This document shows positions 16,655-26,383 of a stretch of DNA of 64,000 bases, piece after piece. Position 1 is the first letter of the stretch, and each line of letters begins with the position of its first letter. The stretch comes from Bacillus spongiae (lineage in GTDB: Bacteria > Bacillota > Bacilli > Bacillales > Bacillaceae_K): contig NZ_JBBAXC010000004.1 in the NCBI RefSeq assembly GCF_037120725.1, forward strand, positions 62,001 to 126,000. The letters are read 5' to 3'. A model generated the notes under the pieces. That model was not told where the DNA came from, made no database searches, and saw nothing but the letters and a program-made list of their open reading frames with translations. A program made the translations under genes and the position numbers.

Positions 16655-17749
16655 TCACGGTTTGATTTTACTCAATCGCTTTCTATCTATCGTTACTTTC
16701 GTGTTATAAAGATCTTTTAACATACGAATCAATTTCTCTAAGGTGATCATAGGTGAAGTGATAAACCGGCTTTTTTGTGAAAAGAAATCGGACCCTAAAA
16801 TGGACGTAACAATGATTGACATGATAAAAATAACCAATAATTGAGTATCTACATTCCATTTATCCATAAAATCACTATGTCTCAATGGAAAGATAAATAT
16901 AGGATGCATGAGAAAAATGCCAAGTGAGTTATCACCCCATTTAGTGAAAATACTCTTCTTTTCATTGATAACATTTAGTATAAGAAGACATATCCATGCG
17001 GACAAAGCAAAATGTAATATCATTTTTAATAAATAACTCTGATCCTCTGCTAAGAACCGATACGTTCCATAACTACCTTTATATAACCATTCCATGTTAG
17101 GGATGATTTCATTAATTAGAAATACTGTAGCTGCCGTTACTACTAATAAAGCCTTTGCTTTATTAGTAGATATGGTAGTGTATAGTTGCTTCAACATTTC
17201 TCTCGACATAAACAATCCCGCAAAGAAAAATGGTGAAAATGTAATGGTACGCTGATAACTAAATGTGTACGATGAAAAATTCGGATAAAATTCCCTCATA
17301 AAATCTACTATTGCGTCTGTATACCAACGTGAGAAAAAGCTTATTATAATTATAAACATTAATAACAAAATTTTTCCACTATTGTTTAATTTTAATCTTC
17401 CGACTATTCCCGCTAATATGTACCAAAATACCATACTAACAAGATACCACAAATGAAATATTGGTTTATCGTAGTTAAATTTGAATAGTTGGGAATCACC
17501 TGTCAAGAAAAAATAAAAATTGCATGCAGTCTGAAAGATTATATACAAAATAATGAGGTTGATTACCTTTTTCACTTTCATCCTCTTTGCTAGAAATCCG
17601 CTAATAAACACAAAAAGTGGCATATGAAATGTATAAATGAACACGAAAATTTGATAGTAGTTTTCTTTATTCAATTCTATAAAATGTCCAAAGACAACTA
17701 AAAACACCAACATTCCTTTCATGTTACTGAGCTTTATATCCTTTCTCAA
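16655..17749 (-). CDS. Acyltransferase family 3 membrane protein
   Basis: A 364-residue polytopic protein with about ten membrane helices. It opens with KGMLVFLVVFGHFIELN, where the His is the usual conserved residue of Acyl_transf_3 enzymes, and continues TFHMPLFVFISGFLAKR, the second family mark. Such proteins O-acetylate polysaccharides, cell-wall glycans or lipids. The TTG at 17749 is chosen because GGGAGGGTGA lies 5 nt upstream; a GTG three codons earlier overlaps the ribosome site. Between the lysozyme and LtaS-type genes, so a cell-wall or teichoic acid substrate is plausible. Confidence 0.88.
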   Translation of the reverse strand: MRKDIKLSNMKGMLVFLVVFGHFIELNKENYYQIFVFIYTFHMPLFVFISGFLAKRMKVKKVINLIILYIIFQTACNFYFFLTGDSQLFKFNYDKPIFHLWYLVSMVFWYILAGIVGRLKLNNSGKILLLMFIIIISFFSRWYTDAIVDFMREFYPNFSSYTFSYQRTITFSPFFFAGLFMSREMLKQLYTTISTNKAKALLVVTAATVFLINEIIPNMEWLYKGSYGTYRFLAEDQSYLLKMILHFALSAWICLLILNVINEKKSIFTKWGDNSLGIFLMHPIFIFPLRHSDFMDKWNVDTQLLVIFIMSIIVTSILGSDFFSQKSRFITSPMITLEKLIRMLKDLYNTKVTIDRKRLSKIKP

Positions 17750-17996
17750 CAGCTTCACCCTCCCTTACCTATAGGGGTATTTTCGGAGACGTACAATAAG
17801 TAGGTTTTCTCTTTTTCATCTATGTTTTGTATAGTGAAAAATTTGCTTCTTCACCACTATAACTATTTCCTAAGTACTAACGATTGAGTTTATCTCCTTT
17901 TAGGATAGGAGAGAACTTACTATTAAATAACAAGCAAGTCCTCTCTCACCTAATGAAACACGACTATTCATTCAACCCATTTTCAGTTATCACTTT

Positions 17997-19862
17997 TTAA
18001 AAGGGTTTTTCTTCGTAAAACCTTAATAAATCTCCATATATCGTTTTATCAGAGTACTCAAGCTCCGTTTTTGCTTTCTCTTCTAAAGGCTCACAGCTTG
18101 CGCCATCAACCTCTTCCCCTGTGCTTTTGTCATAACATGTAGATTTCGTATAGACGTAGTCTTCTGTTATCACACTTCCATCTCTTAGTACAGTAAACTC
18201 CTTTTTATCAGTAGAGAAGATATCTGCACCAAAATGCACTTCATCTTTCATCTCGACACCTAGTAAGTTTAGAAGGGTTGGTTTAAGATCAATTTGTCCT
18301 GACACTTTTGAAATAACCTCTGGATCTTTGTCTGTTACACCAGGGATGTGAATAATTAATGGAACTTTTTGTAATTGTACAGATTGAAACGGTGTGACTT
18401 CTTCCTCTAAATATTCACCCATTGCTTTATTATGATTTTCAGATATTCCGTAATGATCTCCGTAAAAGACAAATATAGAATTTTCGTATAAACCTTCTTG
18501 TTTTAACTGTTCCATAAATAGCTTAAGAGATTCATCCATGTATCGTACTGTAGGAAAATAACGGTTAAGTGTACGACTATTTGACGTAAACTCGTCCACC
18601 CACTTATCCTCTTGATCTAACTCATATGGAAAATGATTGGTTAGTGTAATGAATTTAGAATAAAAAGGCTGCGGCAATTCCTTCATTTTTTCTACTGATT
18701 GGTTAAAGAAGTCTATATCCTTCAAGCCCCAACCAATCGAATTTTCTTCGCTCACTTCGTAATCATCTACTGAAAAGAAACGGTCATAACCAAAGTTTGG
18801 ATAAATAACATTTCGATTCCAAAAACTTTTATTATTTGCATGGAAAACGGCTGAATAATAATTTTCCTCTTTTAAAATCTCTGGTGTTGCACGGTACTCA
18901 TTTTCAGCATTTGTAAAGAAAACAGCCCCTCTACCTAATGGATATAAGGAATTATCAACCAAGAACTCACTATCTGACGTTCTCCCTTGTCCAACTTGAT
19001 GATAGAAGTTATCAAAATAATAACTGTTACTAATTAAGTCATTTAGATACGGCGTAATCTCTTCCCCATTTATCTCATTATTTATCACAAAGTTTTGTAA
19101 TGATTCCATCGAAACCATGATGACGTTTCGGTCTTTAGCAATTCCATGCAGCTCCTCATTTGGCTTTGTGTAATTGGCTGATAAATAGTTCTCGATTTCT
19201 GTAAAGTCACTACTATTAGCAAGTGCTTTTTGTGCTTTCGTTTTTGAGGTTAAGACGAGGTCATAAATATGATAATTATATGGACCAATATTTTTCACAA
19301 GCATTTCACGGTCAAATGTACGCGTTAACAGCTGTGGACGCTCGATTTCTGCAAGTCCTAAGTTAAATAAAGAAACCGCTACGACCATTAATAAATAAAT
19401 ACTTTTCTCTCTGAACGTAAACACCGCTGACATTGAACGCTTACCTTTATTCCGAATAATAAAGGACAAGAAAAGGACATCAATAAACATGAAGATATCT
19501 GTAATCTTAATTAACTCCAAAATACTATCACTTAAACCATTAAGGTTAGAGGTAGTAAAGAGCAAAGGAATCGTAATAAAATCTGTATATTCTCTGTAGT
19601 ACACTACATTGGCATATAGGATAAAGGAAACGATGAAACTCGTAATAACTATATAATAATTACGACGCTTTTCCTTCATAAACAAGGAGACTCCAAACAC
19701 AACAAGTAAAAAGCTTAGAGGATTTATCAAAAGGATAAATTCTTGCATCCCGGATTCAATCTTTATATCAAAGCTTGTCTTATAAACAATGTACGTCTTC
19801 ATCCATAAAAACAACGTTGCAATAAGAATGAAAGACATTTTTGACAATAATGTTTTTTTCAT
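17997..19862 (-). CDS. LTA synthase family protein
   Basis: A 621-residue LtaS-type phosphoglycerol transferase: five N-terminal membrane helices (to about residue 170) and an extracellular sulfatase-like domain. Active-site marks are SMESLQN (Glu ligand), [11 protein letters not shown] with the catalytic Thr nucleophile, and FYGDHYG with the Asp-His metal pair. An ALANS sequence between the helices and the domain could be the signal-peptidase site. It transfers glycerol phosphate from phosphatidylglycerol to build or prime lipoteichoic acid. GGGAGA precedes the ATG. Whether it is the main synthase or a primase/stress paralogue cannot be judged here. Confidence 0.92.
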   Translation of the reverse strand: MKKTLLSKMSFILIATLFLWMKTYIVYKTSFDIKIESGMQEFILLINPLSFLLVVFGVSLFMKEKRRNYYIVITSFIVSFILYANVVYYREYTDFITIPLLFTTSNLNGLSDSILELIKITDIFMFIDVLFLSFIIRNKGKRSMSAVFTFREKSIYLLMVVAVSLFNLGLAEIERPQLLTRTFDREMLVKNIGPYNYHIYDLVLTSKTKAQKALANSSDFTEIENYLSANYTKPNEELHGIAKDRNVIMVSMESLQNFVINNEINGEEITPYLNDLISNSYYFDNFYHQVGQGRTSDSEFLVDNSLYPLGRGAVFFTNAENEYRATPEILKEENYYSAVFHANNKSFWNRNVIYPNFGYDRFFSVDDYEVSEENSIGWGLKDIDFFNQSVEKMKELPQPFYSKFITLTNHFPYELDQEDKWVDEFTSNSRTLNRYFPTVRYMDESLKLFMEQLKQEGLYENSIFVFYGDHYGISENHNKAMGEYLEEEVTPFQSVQLQKVPLIIHIPGVTDKDPEVISKVSGQIDLKPTLLNLLGVEMKDEVHFGADIFSTDKKEFTVLRDGSVITEDYVYTKSTCYDKSTGEEVDGASCEPLEEKAKTELEYSDKTIYGDLLRFYEEKPF

Positions 19863-20299
19863 CTTTAATTCTCCCTTAATTTTACATATTTATATTCACT
19901 ATATTATAGGCTTTAACTAGTAATGGTATGGTACTTCATCTATTGACCATCATACAAAAAAATCCTTAGTTTTTAGTGAAGAAACTTCTTAAGAATTTAT
20001 TAAGAAGTCTTAAAGTCTGGAATAATGTTATACCATAAACCTCAATAGCTGGAAGTAGTGGGGTTTTTCACCAAGAAATTTTTATCTATCCTGCTAAATT
20101 ATCCTTTACAGCTATTTATTTCCTTTTAATTCTTCGTCTTCAATCCCCTTTTACTATTATCGAATTCTTGTACTCCATCATCAACTAATTTTTAAATATA
20201 CAAGTACTTACCAACTAAATAGAATAAACTCAACATCTTCATCCATACTTCTGGGTAATCTATCATTAACAAATATTGAATAAAGATGGTGATTTATAA
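19863..20299. other. Intergenic, 437 nt, with a dyad
   Basis: Divergent promoter region. A 9-bp dyad (ACTTCTTAA 19984-19992 and TTAAGAAGT 20000-20008) lies about 120 nt upstream of the LtaS-type start and could be a regulator site. No coding frame was found. Confidence 0.4.
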
Positions 20300-20761
20300 A
20301 TGAAACGAGTATCTGTATTTGCTTTAGTATCTTTGTCCCTACTTACGATGGTTATTTTTGCTTCTCAAGATAAAACTAATGCTGAACATAAACATAATTC
20401 AATAATATCTGAACAATCCAATGATCAATTTATCATGAGTTTGTTCCAGCAAGAAATTCAAAGAGCGGTAGCAAATTATTATAACGAAGAAGTTGGTACT
20501 CCAGGTTCAATTTTTATTATGTATTATTGGGATCATCCAGATTATCATATTATCGAAGTTGATCAATCAGAAAAAGGACATTTATTAGAATATACTTATA
20601 ATGGAAAGAAGCAACACTATCCCTATGTGGTTAAATTCACAGTAGAACCACAAAAGAATGGAGTCTTAGGAACGGATACAATCACATTTGGTATAAGGCC
20701 CCAAAGTTATACAAATGACCTTGAAGTAAATATGTTAAATTATGAACATAAATCTCAATAA
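20300..20761 (+). CDS. Secreted DUF3888 protein
   Basis: A 153-residue protein with a signal peptide (KRVSVFALVSLSLLTMVIFAS, cleavage likely near residue 22-29). The mature part has the DUF3888 pattern: NDQFIMSLFQQEIQRAVANYY, then YPYVVKFTVEP and LGTDTITFGI near the C-terminus. The family is widespread in Bacillus with unknown function. GGTGAT lies before the ATG. It is monocistronic, with a hairpin terminator 2 nt after the stop. Confidence 0.85.
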   Translation: MKRVSVFALVSLSLLTMVIFASQDKTNAEHKHNSIISEQSNDQFIMSLFQQEIQRAVANYYNEEVGTPGSIFIMYYWDHPDYHIIEVDQSEKGHLLEYTYNGKKQHYPYVVKFTVEPQKNGVLGTDTITFGIRPQSYTNDLEVNMLNYEHKSQ

Positions 20762-20762
20762 A

Positions 20763-20800
20763 TTCAATAAAGGGGTCCCTATAGGGACCCCCTTATTGAA
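20763..20800. terminator. Bidirectional terminator
   Basis: A nearly perfect palindrome (TTCAATAA...GGGGTCCC TATA GGGACCCC...TTATTGAA) between the convergent DUF3888 (plus) and DUF2812 (minus) genes. It can serve both strands, although the T tracts are short. Confidence 0.8.
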
Positions 20801-20926
20801 AAATCTTCATCATCCATATAAACCCTTACCAGGTTTCACATAGGATCTACTAACAACTTGCCATGTATTTCTTTATTATCTTCCTAGGTAAAGGAAAATC
20901 GGTAATGCCTTCCCTGTTACTACTTA

Positions 20927-21475
20927 TCAAAATGTCTTTCTTTTTAACTTGTTTACTCTAAAGTGATACGCAATAAATGGTAGCCCACCAAATATAAGAA
21001 TAATGGTCGAAATGAGTGCTAACCCATAGCTTACTTGTCCAACGATTTCAGGTACCCACCCTTGGTTACTCATGAAATATAACAAAAACAGAACAACCGT
21101 AGCAATGAAGGATATCAGTGTAACTTTGCCCATTTGTTGTTTTTCGACTGTATACTTTTCAATCGTCGACACACGATCCAAATAGATGGGGGTTGTTCCT
21201 GCTGGTGCTCCAAACACATGGGCACTATCTGCTGAACAAACATGAGACCAACCAGCTGCTTTAAAATAGGAGAAATATTCCTCATCCGCTTCCAGTTGGT
21301 AATCTAATGAATAGTCTAATTCTTGACTTGCTCCTTTTTTTAATTTATACCCTAATCCTAATAACGAGAAGCCCTCTAATACCCACCCATCTTTGGCATA
21401 TTTACTTAGTTTTTTCATATCTTTTTCTTCAGAAAATGCAAGCCCACCATTTAGCACGTATTTTGTTTTAGCCAT
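20927..21475 (-). CDS. DUF2812 membrane protein
   Basis: A 182-residue protein. The N-terminal part has DUF2812 marks (DGWVLEGFSLLGLGYKLKKG, FKAAGWSHVCSADSAHVFG) and is followed by two membrane helices (about 118-135 and 150-172). The ATG at 21475 overlaps the last codons of the PadR gene by 8 nt and has GGAG 9 nt upstream; an ATG three codons earlier touches its own ribosome site. DUF2812 proteins are usually encoded next to PadR regulators, as here. Function unknown; PadR and DUF2812 are probably translationally coupled. Confidence 0.9.
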   Translation of the reverse strand: MAKTKYVLNGGLAFSEEKDMKKLSKYAKDGWVLEGFSLLGLGYKLKKGASQELDYSLDYQLEADEEYFSYFKAAGWSHVCSADSAHVFGAPAGTTPIYLDRVSTIEKYTVEKQQMGKVTLISFIATVVLFLLYFMSNQGWVPEIVGQVSYGLALISTIILIFGGLPFIAYHFRVNKLKRKTF

Positions 21476-21812
21476 TATTCCCATCTCCTATATTTGTAAA
21501 TATTTCTTCTGCATGTAAAATCATTTCCCGCTTCCGGTCCATTTCTTGTTTTATTAATTTGATGCCCTTTTCCGTTGTCACATACGTTTTCTTTTTCTTT
21601 TCAGCTTCTTCAACTAGTTCAATTAATCCAGCTTTTACTAATTTCTTTATGGTTGTGTACAGAGAAGCTGGTCCAATAGATACACGATTATTTGTCATGT
21701 TCTCGACTTTATTCATAATCAAGTACCCATGCATAGGCTCGATTAGTGCTAATAAAATGTAATAGGATGTATCCGTCAGCTCTCCCATTTCCAATGAATC
21801 GTTTCTCGGCAT
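21468..21812 (-). CDS. PadR family transcriptional regulator
   Basis: A 114-residue winged-helix regulator: LTDTSYYILLALIEPMHGYLI begins the first helix, SIGPASLYTTIKKLVKAGLIELVE is the recognition helix and turn, and KKKTYVTTEKGIKLI is the wing. The acidic C-terminal helix serves dimerisation. AAAGGAGG lies before the ATG. Two perfect 19-bp palindromes sit just upstream, so it very likely represses its own operon, released by an unknown ligand. Confidence 0.93.
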   Translation of the reverse strand: MPRNDSLEMGELTDTSYYILLALIEPMHGYLIMNKVENMTNNRVSIGPASLYTTIKKLVKAGLIELVEEAEKKKKTYVTTEKGIKLIKQEMDRKREMILHAEEIFTNIGDGNNG

Positions 21813-21826
21813 TGTGTACCTCCTTT

Positions 21827-21877
21827 TATATCATTAAATGATATATCATTAAATAGACTATATCATTTAATGATATA
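21827..21877. promoter_or_regulatory. Twin PadR operators
   Basis: Two 19-bp palindromes, TATATCATTAAATGATATA (21827-21845) and TATATCATTTAATGATATA (21859-21877), are reverse complements of each other, with centres 32 bp apart (about three helical turns). A half-copy (ATATCATTAAAT) lies between them. They overlap the predicted promoter and leader of the padR gene. Confidence 0.85.
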
Positions 21878-21890
21878 AGTCGTCAACATA

Positions 21891-21920
21891 AAAAAATGAC
21901 TGCCCATTTAGCAGTCATTT
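21891..21920 (-). terminator. Terminator after MFS gene 22011-23267
   Basis: AAATGACTGC (21894-21903) and GCAGTCATTT (21911-21920) form a perfect 10-bp stem. On the minus strand it continues into TTTTTTTATG, about 90 nt after the MFS stop. Confidence 0.88.
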
Positions 21921-22010
21921 CACAATAATGAATGAACAAGTAGTCCCTACAGTACCTAACCCTTTAAATAAAAATAACCCAGTCTCTCTTAAGTAATCCA
22001 CAACCTTAGA

Positions 22011-23267
22011 CTAATTAGAAATGACTGTATTTGATGTTTGACCTGTTTGATAAGGAACGGTAGCAAATGTAACAGCTAACATTATGGCCCCTCCTGCACA
22101 ACCAACACTTGATATCCAAAAGGTTCCACTAAGCCCAATATAGCTAGATAGTAAGCCTGATAGTATTGTGCCTATCGGGACAATGCCCCCCATTACTGAC
22201 ATTAACAGACCAAAAGCCCTTCCCCTATAGTCGTCAGGGATTATCTGTTGCATCATCGTCATCATAAAGGCCCCTGCCATCCCCGTTCCAACTGAAGCGA
22301 TAAATAATACTACCATACCCGGATATAGATACGGAAACATTGGAAAAAACACTATTACACTTTGCAGCAAAAAGGCTGTCGTTAAGCCTAATTTAGGTGT
22401 GATCCACTTTGATATCCAGCCTGAAATAAAGGCCCCAGTCAGGGCTCCCAAACCAAGGGATAATTCTAGAAGGCTATAGCCCTTGGCACCTGCTTTTAAT
22501 ATTTGTTGTGACCAAGACGGAGTAAGATAGAAAAACGTTACAAAAAATAGATTGGTTAATAAAACACCTGGTAGCATAAATAATAAAATCTTCTCATTTT
22601 TTATGACCCTTACGCCATCCTTTATATCATTTAAAAAACCTTTTAAAGAAAACCTCCCTTCTGGAACTTGATTTGATGGCATCTCACGTTGTTCATTGAC
22701 AAATCGTTTTAAAATGAGGAGAAAAGTTGCCGAGATGAGAAATGTCATGGCATTAAATAGAAAAAAATACGTTTCGTTTACTAAAGTAAGCAGAAATGCT
22801 CCTGCTGTTGCTGCCATGATTGCCCCTATTCTTGTCACCATTACAAACAGGCTATTCCCTACTGTCAACTCGCCTTCTGGTAAGGTTAAAGGCATGAAAG
22901 CGCGGGAGGCTGGCATGAAAAGGTTATGACAAATATTTAGTAGTAAAAATGAGATCGCAATCACCCAAAAGGAATAAGAAAAGAAAGCAAGGTAAATAGA
23001 TAAAAAAAGCACGATTATAAAAGAAAAGACGTCTGTAAAAAGCATGACTTTTCTCCGCGAAAATCGATCGGCAACAACGCCTGATACAAACATAAATAGT
23101 TGAGGAATGGTAATCATCAGGCCGAGGAGAGCCACATATTTCCCTTCTCCTGTCATAAGTTGAACATACCAAAGTACGGACAAATAAAACAAAGCATTCC
23201 CAATCGTAGAAATAAAGTAACCTACAAAAAATAACGAAAATGCCTTATGTCTAAAAACACGAAACAT
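22011..23267 (-). CDS. MFS transporter (EntS/MFS_3 type)
   Basis: A 418-residue, 12-helix exporter. The motif after helix 2 is GVVADRFSRRKVM, and VTRIGAIMAATAGAFLL lies in helix 5. The central loop is short. The ATG at 23267 is chosen because GAAGGAG lies 8 nt upstream; longer in-frame starts have none. It follows a second MFS gene by 78 nt on the same strand and shares the same subfamily features, suggesting an old duplication. Similar proteins export siderophores or macrolides; the substrate here is unknown. Confidence 0.88.
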   Translation of the reverse strand: MFRVFRHKAFSLFFVGYFISTIGNALFYLSVLWYVQLMTGEGKYVALLGLMITIPQLFMFVSGVVADRFSRRKVMLFTDVFSFIIVLFLSIYLAFFSYSFWVIAISFLLLNICHNLFMPASRAFMPLTLPEGELTVGNSLFVMVTRIGAIMAATAGAFLLTLVNETYFFLFNAMTFLISATFLLILKRFVNEQREMPSNQVPEGRFSLKGFLNDIKDGVRVIKNEKILLFMLPGVLLTNLFFVTFFYLTPSWSQQILKAGAKGYSLLELSLGLGALTGAFISGWISKWITPKLGLTTAFLLQSVIVFFPMFPYLYPGMVVLFIASVGTGMAGAFMMTMMQQIIPDDYRGRAFGLLMSVMGGIVPIGTILSGLLSSYIGLSGTFWISSVGCAGGAIMLAVTFATVPYQTGQTSNTVISN

Positions 23268-23345
23268 ATTCACGACTCCTTCTTCTTGTTTATGACATAC
23301 CCAATCTCCTTTTAAAGCGAAGAACATGTATCAGTCAAAGGAGAT

Positions 23346-24623
23346 TTAATGGCCCTCCCTTATCGGGTGGAGAGTGTTGACCTCATTCATTCTTAAGAGC
23401 GGGTGAAGCCCTACCACTAGTCCAAGTAGCATGGTCATGATTCCACTAGCAATAATGGTATTGACTACTCCTATGTATTCAGCTATATACCCTCCTACAT
23501 ATACACCAATTGGAAAACCTAAGCCAGCTATTAATCCATATACTCCAAACACACGCCCTCGAATTGTATTCGGCACTAGCCTTTGTTTTAACGTTGGGGA
23601 AATAATGTTGTAGGGTGCATAGACGACTCCACCTAAGAACATCATTATATAAATGACCAGAATATTTGATAAAAAGCCAAAGCTAGTTGGAACCATACCC
23701 CAAAGAAAAATTACTAATCCTAAGGCATATGAATAAGGGATGTTCTTATTCAATCGTATCCAACCTAATGATCCGATAAATGAGCCAATGGCAAAGCATG
23801 TCCACATCAGCCCTAACGCCTCTGCACCTTCATTTATAATGTCATTTACAAATACGGGTAACATTGGTTCTAGAGGGGCATAAGTGAAATTGAAGAAAAA
23901 CGTCACTAATGCGATGACCACTAATGATTTGTATGTAAAGATAAACTGAAACCCTTCTTTTGTATCACGATAAAAGCTACTCCACTTCCTTTTTAAATCA
24001 ATGGGTCTATTTCTTTGTTCGAGCCCTTTATGATAGGCAGCATGAGGAATACGATAATACAATAAGGCAGCCACCATAAAACACATTACATTCATAAAGA
24101 GGGTTATGGGGGCACCAACTAAAGCTGTACTAAATCCCCCTAATGCTGGACCCACAAGCGATCCAAATTGACCTGTCATCATAAAAACCGCATTACCTGT
24201 CTCTAACTCTTCTTTCTCAAGAAACTCAGGCAAAATCGCAGATGTACCAATCGTCGTAAAAGAAGAAAGCATTCCATTTATAAAGACTACTAATACGATC
24301 ACCCACAAAGAAAGAATGTCAAACCAATAGAAGATTGGAATGAGGGCAAGCAACGTCCCCCTCACTATATTTTCAAGCACCATGACCCTCCTTCGATTGT
24401 ATTGGTCTAAAATCCCCCCAACAAAAATACTTGATACTAACGGGGAAATAGTAGCAGCTGATATGACGATCCCAATAGCGAGCGTTGAACCCGTTACTTG
24501 GTATACAAACCACCCAAGTGCTATCCACGACAATTTTCTCCCTACATTTAATACCGCAGAAGCAAGGAAAAAACGGCGAAAATATACATTCCCTAATAAT
24601 TTCATATACTTATCCAATGACAA
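23346..24623 (-). CDS. MFS transporter (EntS/MFS_3 type)
   Basis: A 425-residue, 12-helix exporter. The motif after helix 2 is VGGILDQYNRRRVM, a variant in which Tyr-Asn replaces the usual Phe-Gly. FMMTGQFGSLVGPALGG lies in helix 5. Start is TTG at 24623 (AAGGG 6 nt upstream); an ATG six codons later is the alternative. It is the first gene of a two-gene transcript that ends at the terminator at 21891. MFS proteins work alone, so the pair probably handles different substrates. Confidence 0.86.
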   Translation of the reverse strand: MSLDKYMKLLGNVYFRRFFLASAVLNVGRKLSWIALGWFVYQVTGSTLAIGIVISAATISPLVSSIFVGGILDQYNRRRVMVLENIVRGTLLALIPIFYWFDILSLWVIVLVVFINGMLSSFTTIGTSAILPEFLEKEELETGNAVFMMTGQFGSLVGPALGGFSTALVGAPITLFMNVMCFMVAALLYYRIPHAAYHKGLEQRNRPIDLKRKWSSFYRDTKEGFQFIFTYKSLVVIALVTFFFNFTYAPLEPMLPVFVNDIINEGAEALGLMWTCFAIGSFIGSLGWIRLNKNIPYSYALGLVIFLWGMVPTSFGFLSNILVIYIMMFLGGVVYAPYNIISPTLKQRLVPNTIRGRVFGVYGLIAGLGFPIGVYVGGYIAEYIGVVNTIIASGIMTMLLGLVVGLHPLLRMNEVNTLHPIREGH

Positions 24624-25115
24624 CCCAACCCTTCACTCTCAATCTTTCTCTATCTATCAAACTAAGAATAATCATTTTGTCAAAAAATATCATCCAACAT
24701 TTGGTGGAACGGATCTAAGACTTATGACGGATAGAATAAAAGTCATCATAGCTAGTACTTTCATCAATCGGTCGGTATTGATGGATATGAAAACTTCCAT
24801 TATTAGAGTGTTTCATCGTTGCACGGAATTTTCAGGACAGCGAATGTATACTAGGAGTTGTTACCAAAGGAAAGAAAACGTTTAATCAGCTCAAACAAAG
24901 TTCAATTATTTAAATGAAGTTTGATCAAAAATCCTGTTGTTTTTTTCTTATTTCAAAATGGTCCATTACCATAAAAATTTGAATTCTAGAATATCTAAAA
25001 TCATTTTGGTTTATATGCTAAAATTAGAATACGAAGTTAGTAGATTGGACTTATATTAACAAGCAAAATAGTCCATTAAGGTTTATCCTGAAATCATAAA
25101 AAAGAGGTGACTTTG
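24624..25115. other. Intergenic, 492 nt, no gene seen
   Basis: Divergent spacer between the MFS pair and a small hypothetical gene. The 180-codon plus-strand frame that enters from inside the MFS gene has no ribosome site or family resemblance. No hairpin or repeat stands out. Confidence 0.4.
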
Positions 25116-25424
25116 ATGGAAGTTAAATTAGAAGAATTTTTGGAGGATCCGTGGTGGGTGATTACTAAGAGTATGGCTGAAGTTCTTAACAATGAACTAA
25201 TTAAAGAGTTGTCTCCTAGTCACGTTCTCTATGGAAAAAAGTCAGTCGCAGTAGCAAGAAGAAACGATAATGATGACGTAATTTATTGGGTTAATGAGAT
25301 AGATAAATATGCAATTGTACATTTAACTTACAGTAAGGAAAACTCATCAGCGTTTCCGAGTACAAAGCTATTTACATTACGAGAATTAGAAAAACACTGT
25401 AAAGAAGTATCGGAATTTTTTTAA
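25116..25424 (+). CDS. Hypothetical protein
   Basis: A 102-residue acidic soluble protein (MEVKLEEFLEDPWWVITK) that I do not recognise. The ATG at 25116 has AGAGGTGA 5 nt upstream. The middle part (DVIYWVNEIDKYAIVHLTYS) looks like beta strands, and the C-terminus is helical (LRELEKHCKEVSEFF). It is followed by a broken DUF1851/Tdi1-type gene 64 nt later. Such small proteins often accompany immunity genes, but no function can be claimed. Confidence 0.65.
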   Translation: MEVKLEEFLEDPWWVITKSMAEVLNNELIKELSPSHVLYGKKSVAVARRNDNDDVIYWVNEIDKYAIVHLTYSKENSSAFPSTKLFTLRELEKHCKEVSEFF

Positions 25425-25488
25425 GAAAAAATGGGAGCAAATGAGAAGCAAAAATAATATAAACAACAAAACCATAAGGAGAAGATAA

Positions 25489-26035
25489 ATGTTTAAATCT
25501 TTTTTTAACTTTTTTGGAGTGAAAAACACGGTGATTGCAATCACGACAAATTTAGTGATATACAAAGAAAAACAAAAGGATTTATGACTCTTTTTGATAA
25601 ATATGAAGGGGTTTCTTTTGGAAATGGTCTATATAGGTTGCATAAGCTGGATAATATAAAACAATGGAATAAAATTGTCCTTGAAGCCTTTCCAGAGTTT
25701 GAAGGTCGAATTGAATGCTTTGGCTATGATTGGTTGGGAAGACATTTTGCTCTTGATTTTGCTAGAATAGAAACAGGACATGCTCAAATTTTAATGTTTG
25801 AGCCAGGAACGGGTGAAGTATTGGAAATTCATAATGAAGAAATCCCTAAATTTCATGATGCATGTTTGGCTTCGTCCTTTTATAATGAATGGCTATCTAT
25901 ACACCCAATGAACCTTCAGCCTGATGAGTGTATAGGTTATAAAGTATTATTGTTCCTTGGAGGAGAAGATACAGAATTCAACTTAGAAAAACGAGAAATG
26001 GTTGTTTATTGGAATCTATGTTCCCAAATAATTAG
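25489..26035 (+). pseudogene. Broken DUF1851/Tdi1-type immunity-like gene
   Basis: The intact frame would start at ATG 25489 (AAGGAGAAG 4 nt upstream) as MFKSFFNFFG. Its continuation lies in another frame, clearly coding from about 25516 (SEKHGDCNHDKFSDIQ) through DKYEGVSFGNGLYRLH and FEPGTGEVLEIHNEE to IGYKVLLFLGGEDTEF, as in DUF1851/Tdi1 C-terminal proteins linked to toxin immunity. The shift falls in the T7 or T6 run at 25500-25515. The 3' end stops making sense after VVYWNLCSQII (about 26035), where a phage-type gene fragment begins on the other strand. So it has a frameshift and a lost tail. Confidence 0.7.
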
Positions 26036-26236
26036 ACAAACAAACTCTGCTACCTCATCCTGGGAGTGTATAAAGGTCTTATCCCTTTTCCAACGGTGTA
26101 CCGTGCGAACACTTACCCCTACTCTTTCCGAAACATCTTCCATGGTTAGCCTATATAAGTCATTTTGAGCCAGTATTTCCGCACATTGTCTTTGTGCTTC
26201 GGTTAGCGACTTATTGACTCCTCTTTGTGACATCAT
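26036..26236 (-). pseudogene. Phage small-terminase (phBC6A51-type HTH) fragment
   Basis: The first 60 or so residues (LTEAQRQCAEILAQNDLYRL, then DVSERVGVSVRTVHRWKRD and FIHSQDEVAEFV) match the helix-turn-helix start of the phBC6A51-type terminase small subunit (HTH of PF13022). The ribosome site GGAAAGGAG is intact. After EFV the frame reads nonsense derived from the reverse complement of the neighbouring immunity-like gene, so the rest was deleted. This is a prophage remnant joined tail to tail with the preceding gene. Confidence 0.75.
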
Positions 26237-26383
26237 GCATTCTCCTTTCCTATTTCATTCCTATATGTGTTTAACCTTGATTAACTTGTCACATTCAAGG
26301 CGAATAAAAAAGGTAAAAACATGTAGTTTCTACCCTTGTTTTCTATATAATGTGACTACCTTAGAAAGGATACTTACAATGAA

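Noticed and set aside
24340-24885. 181-codon plus-strand frame entering the gap after the MFS gene
   Set aside because: Most of it is antisense to the MFS gene. It has no ribosome site and no family-like motif.
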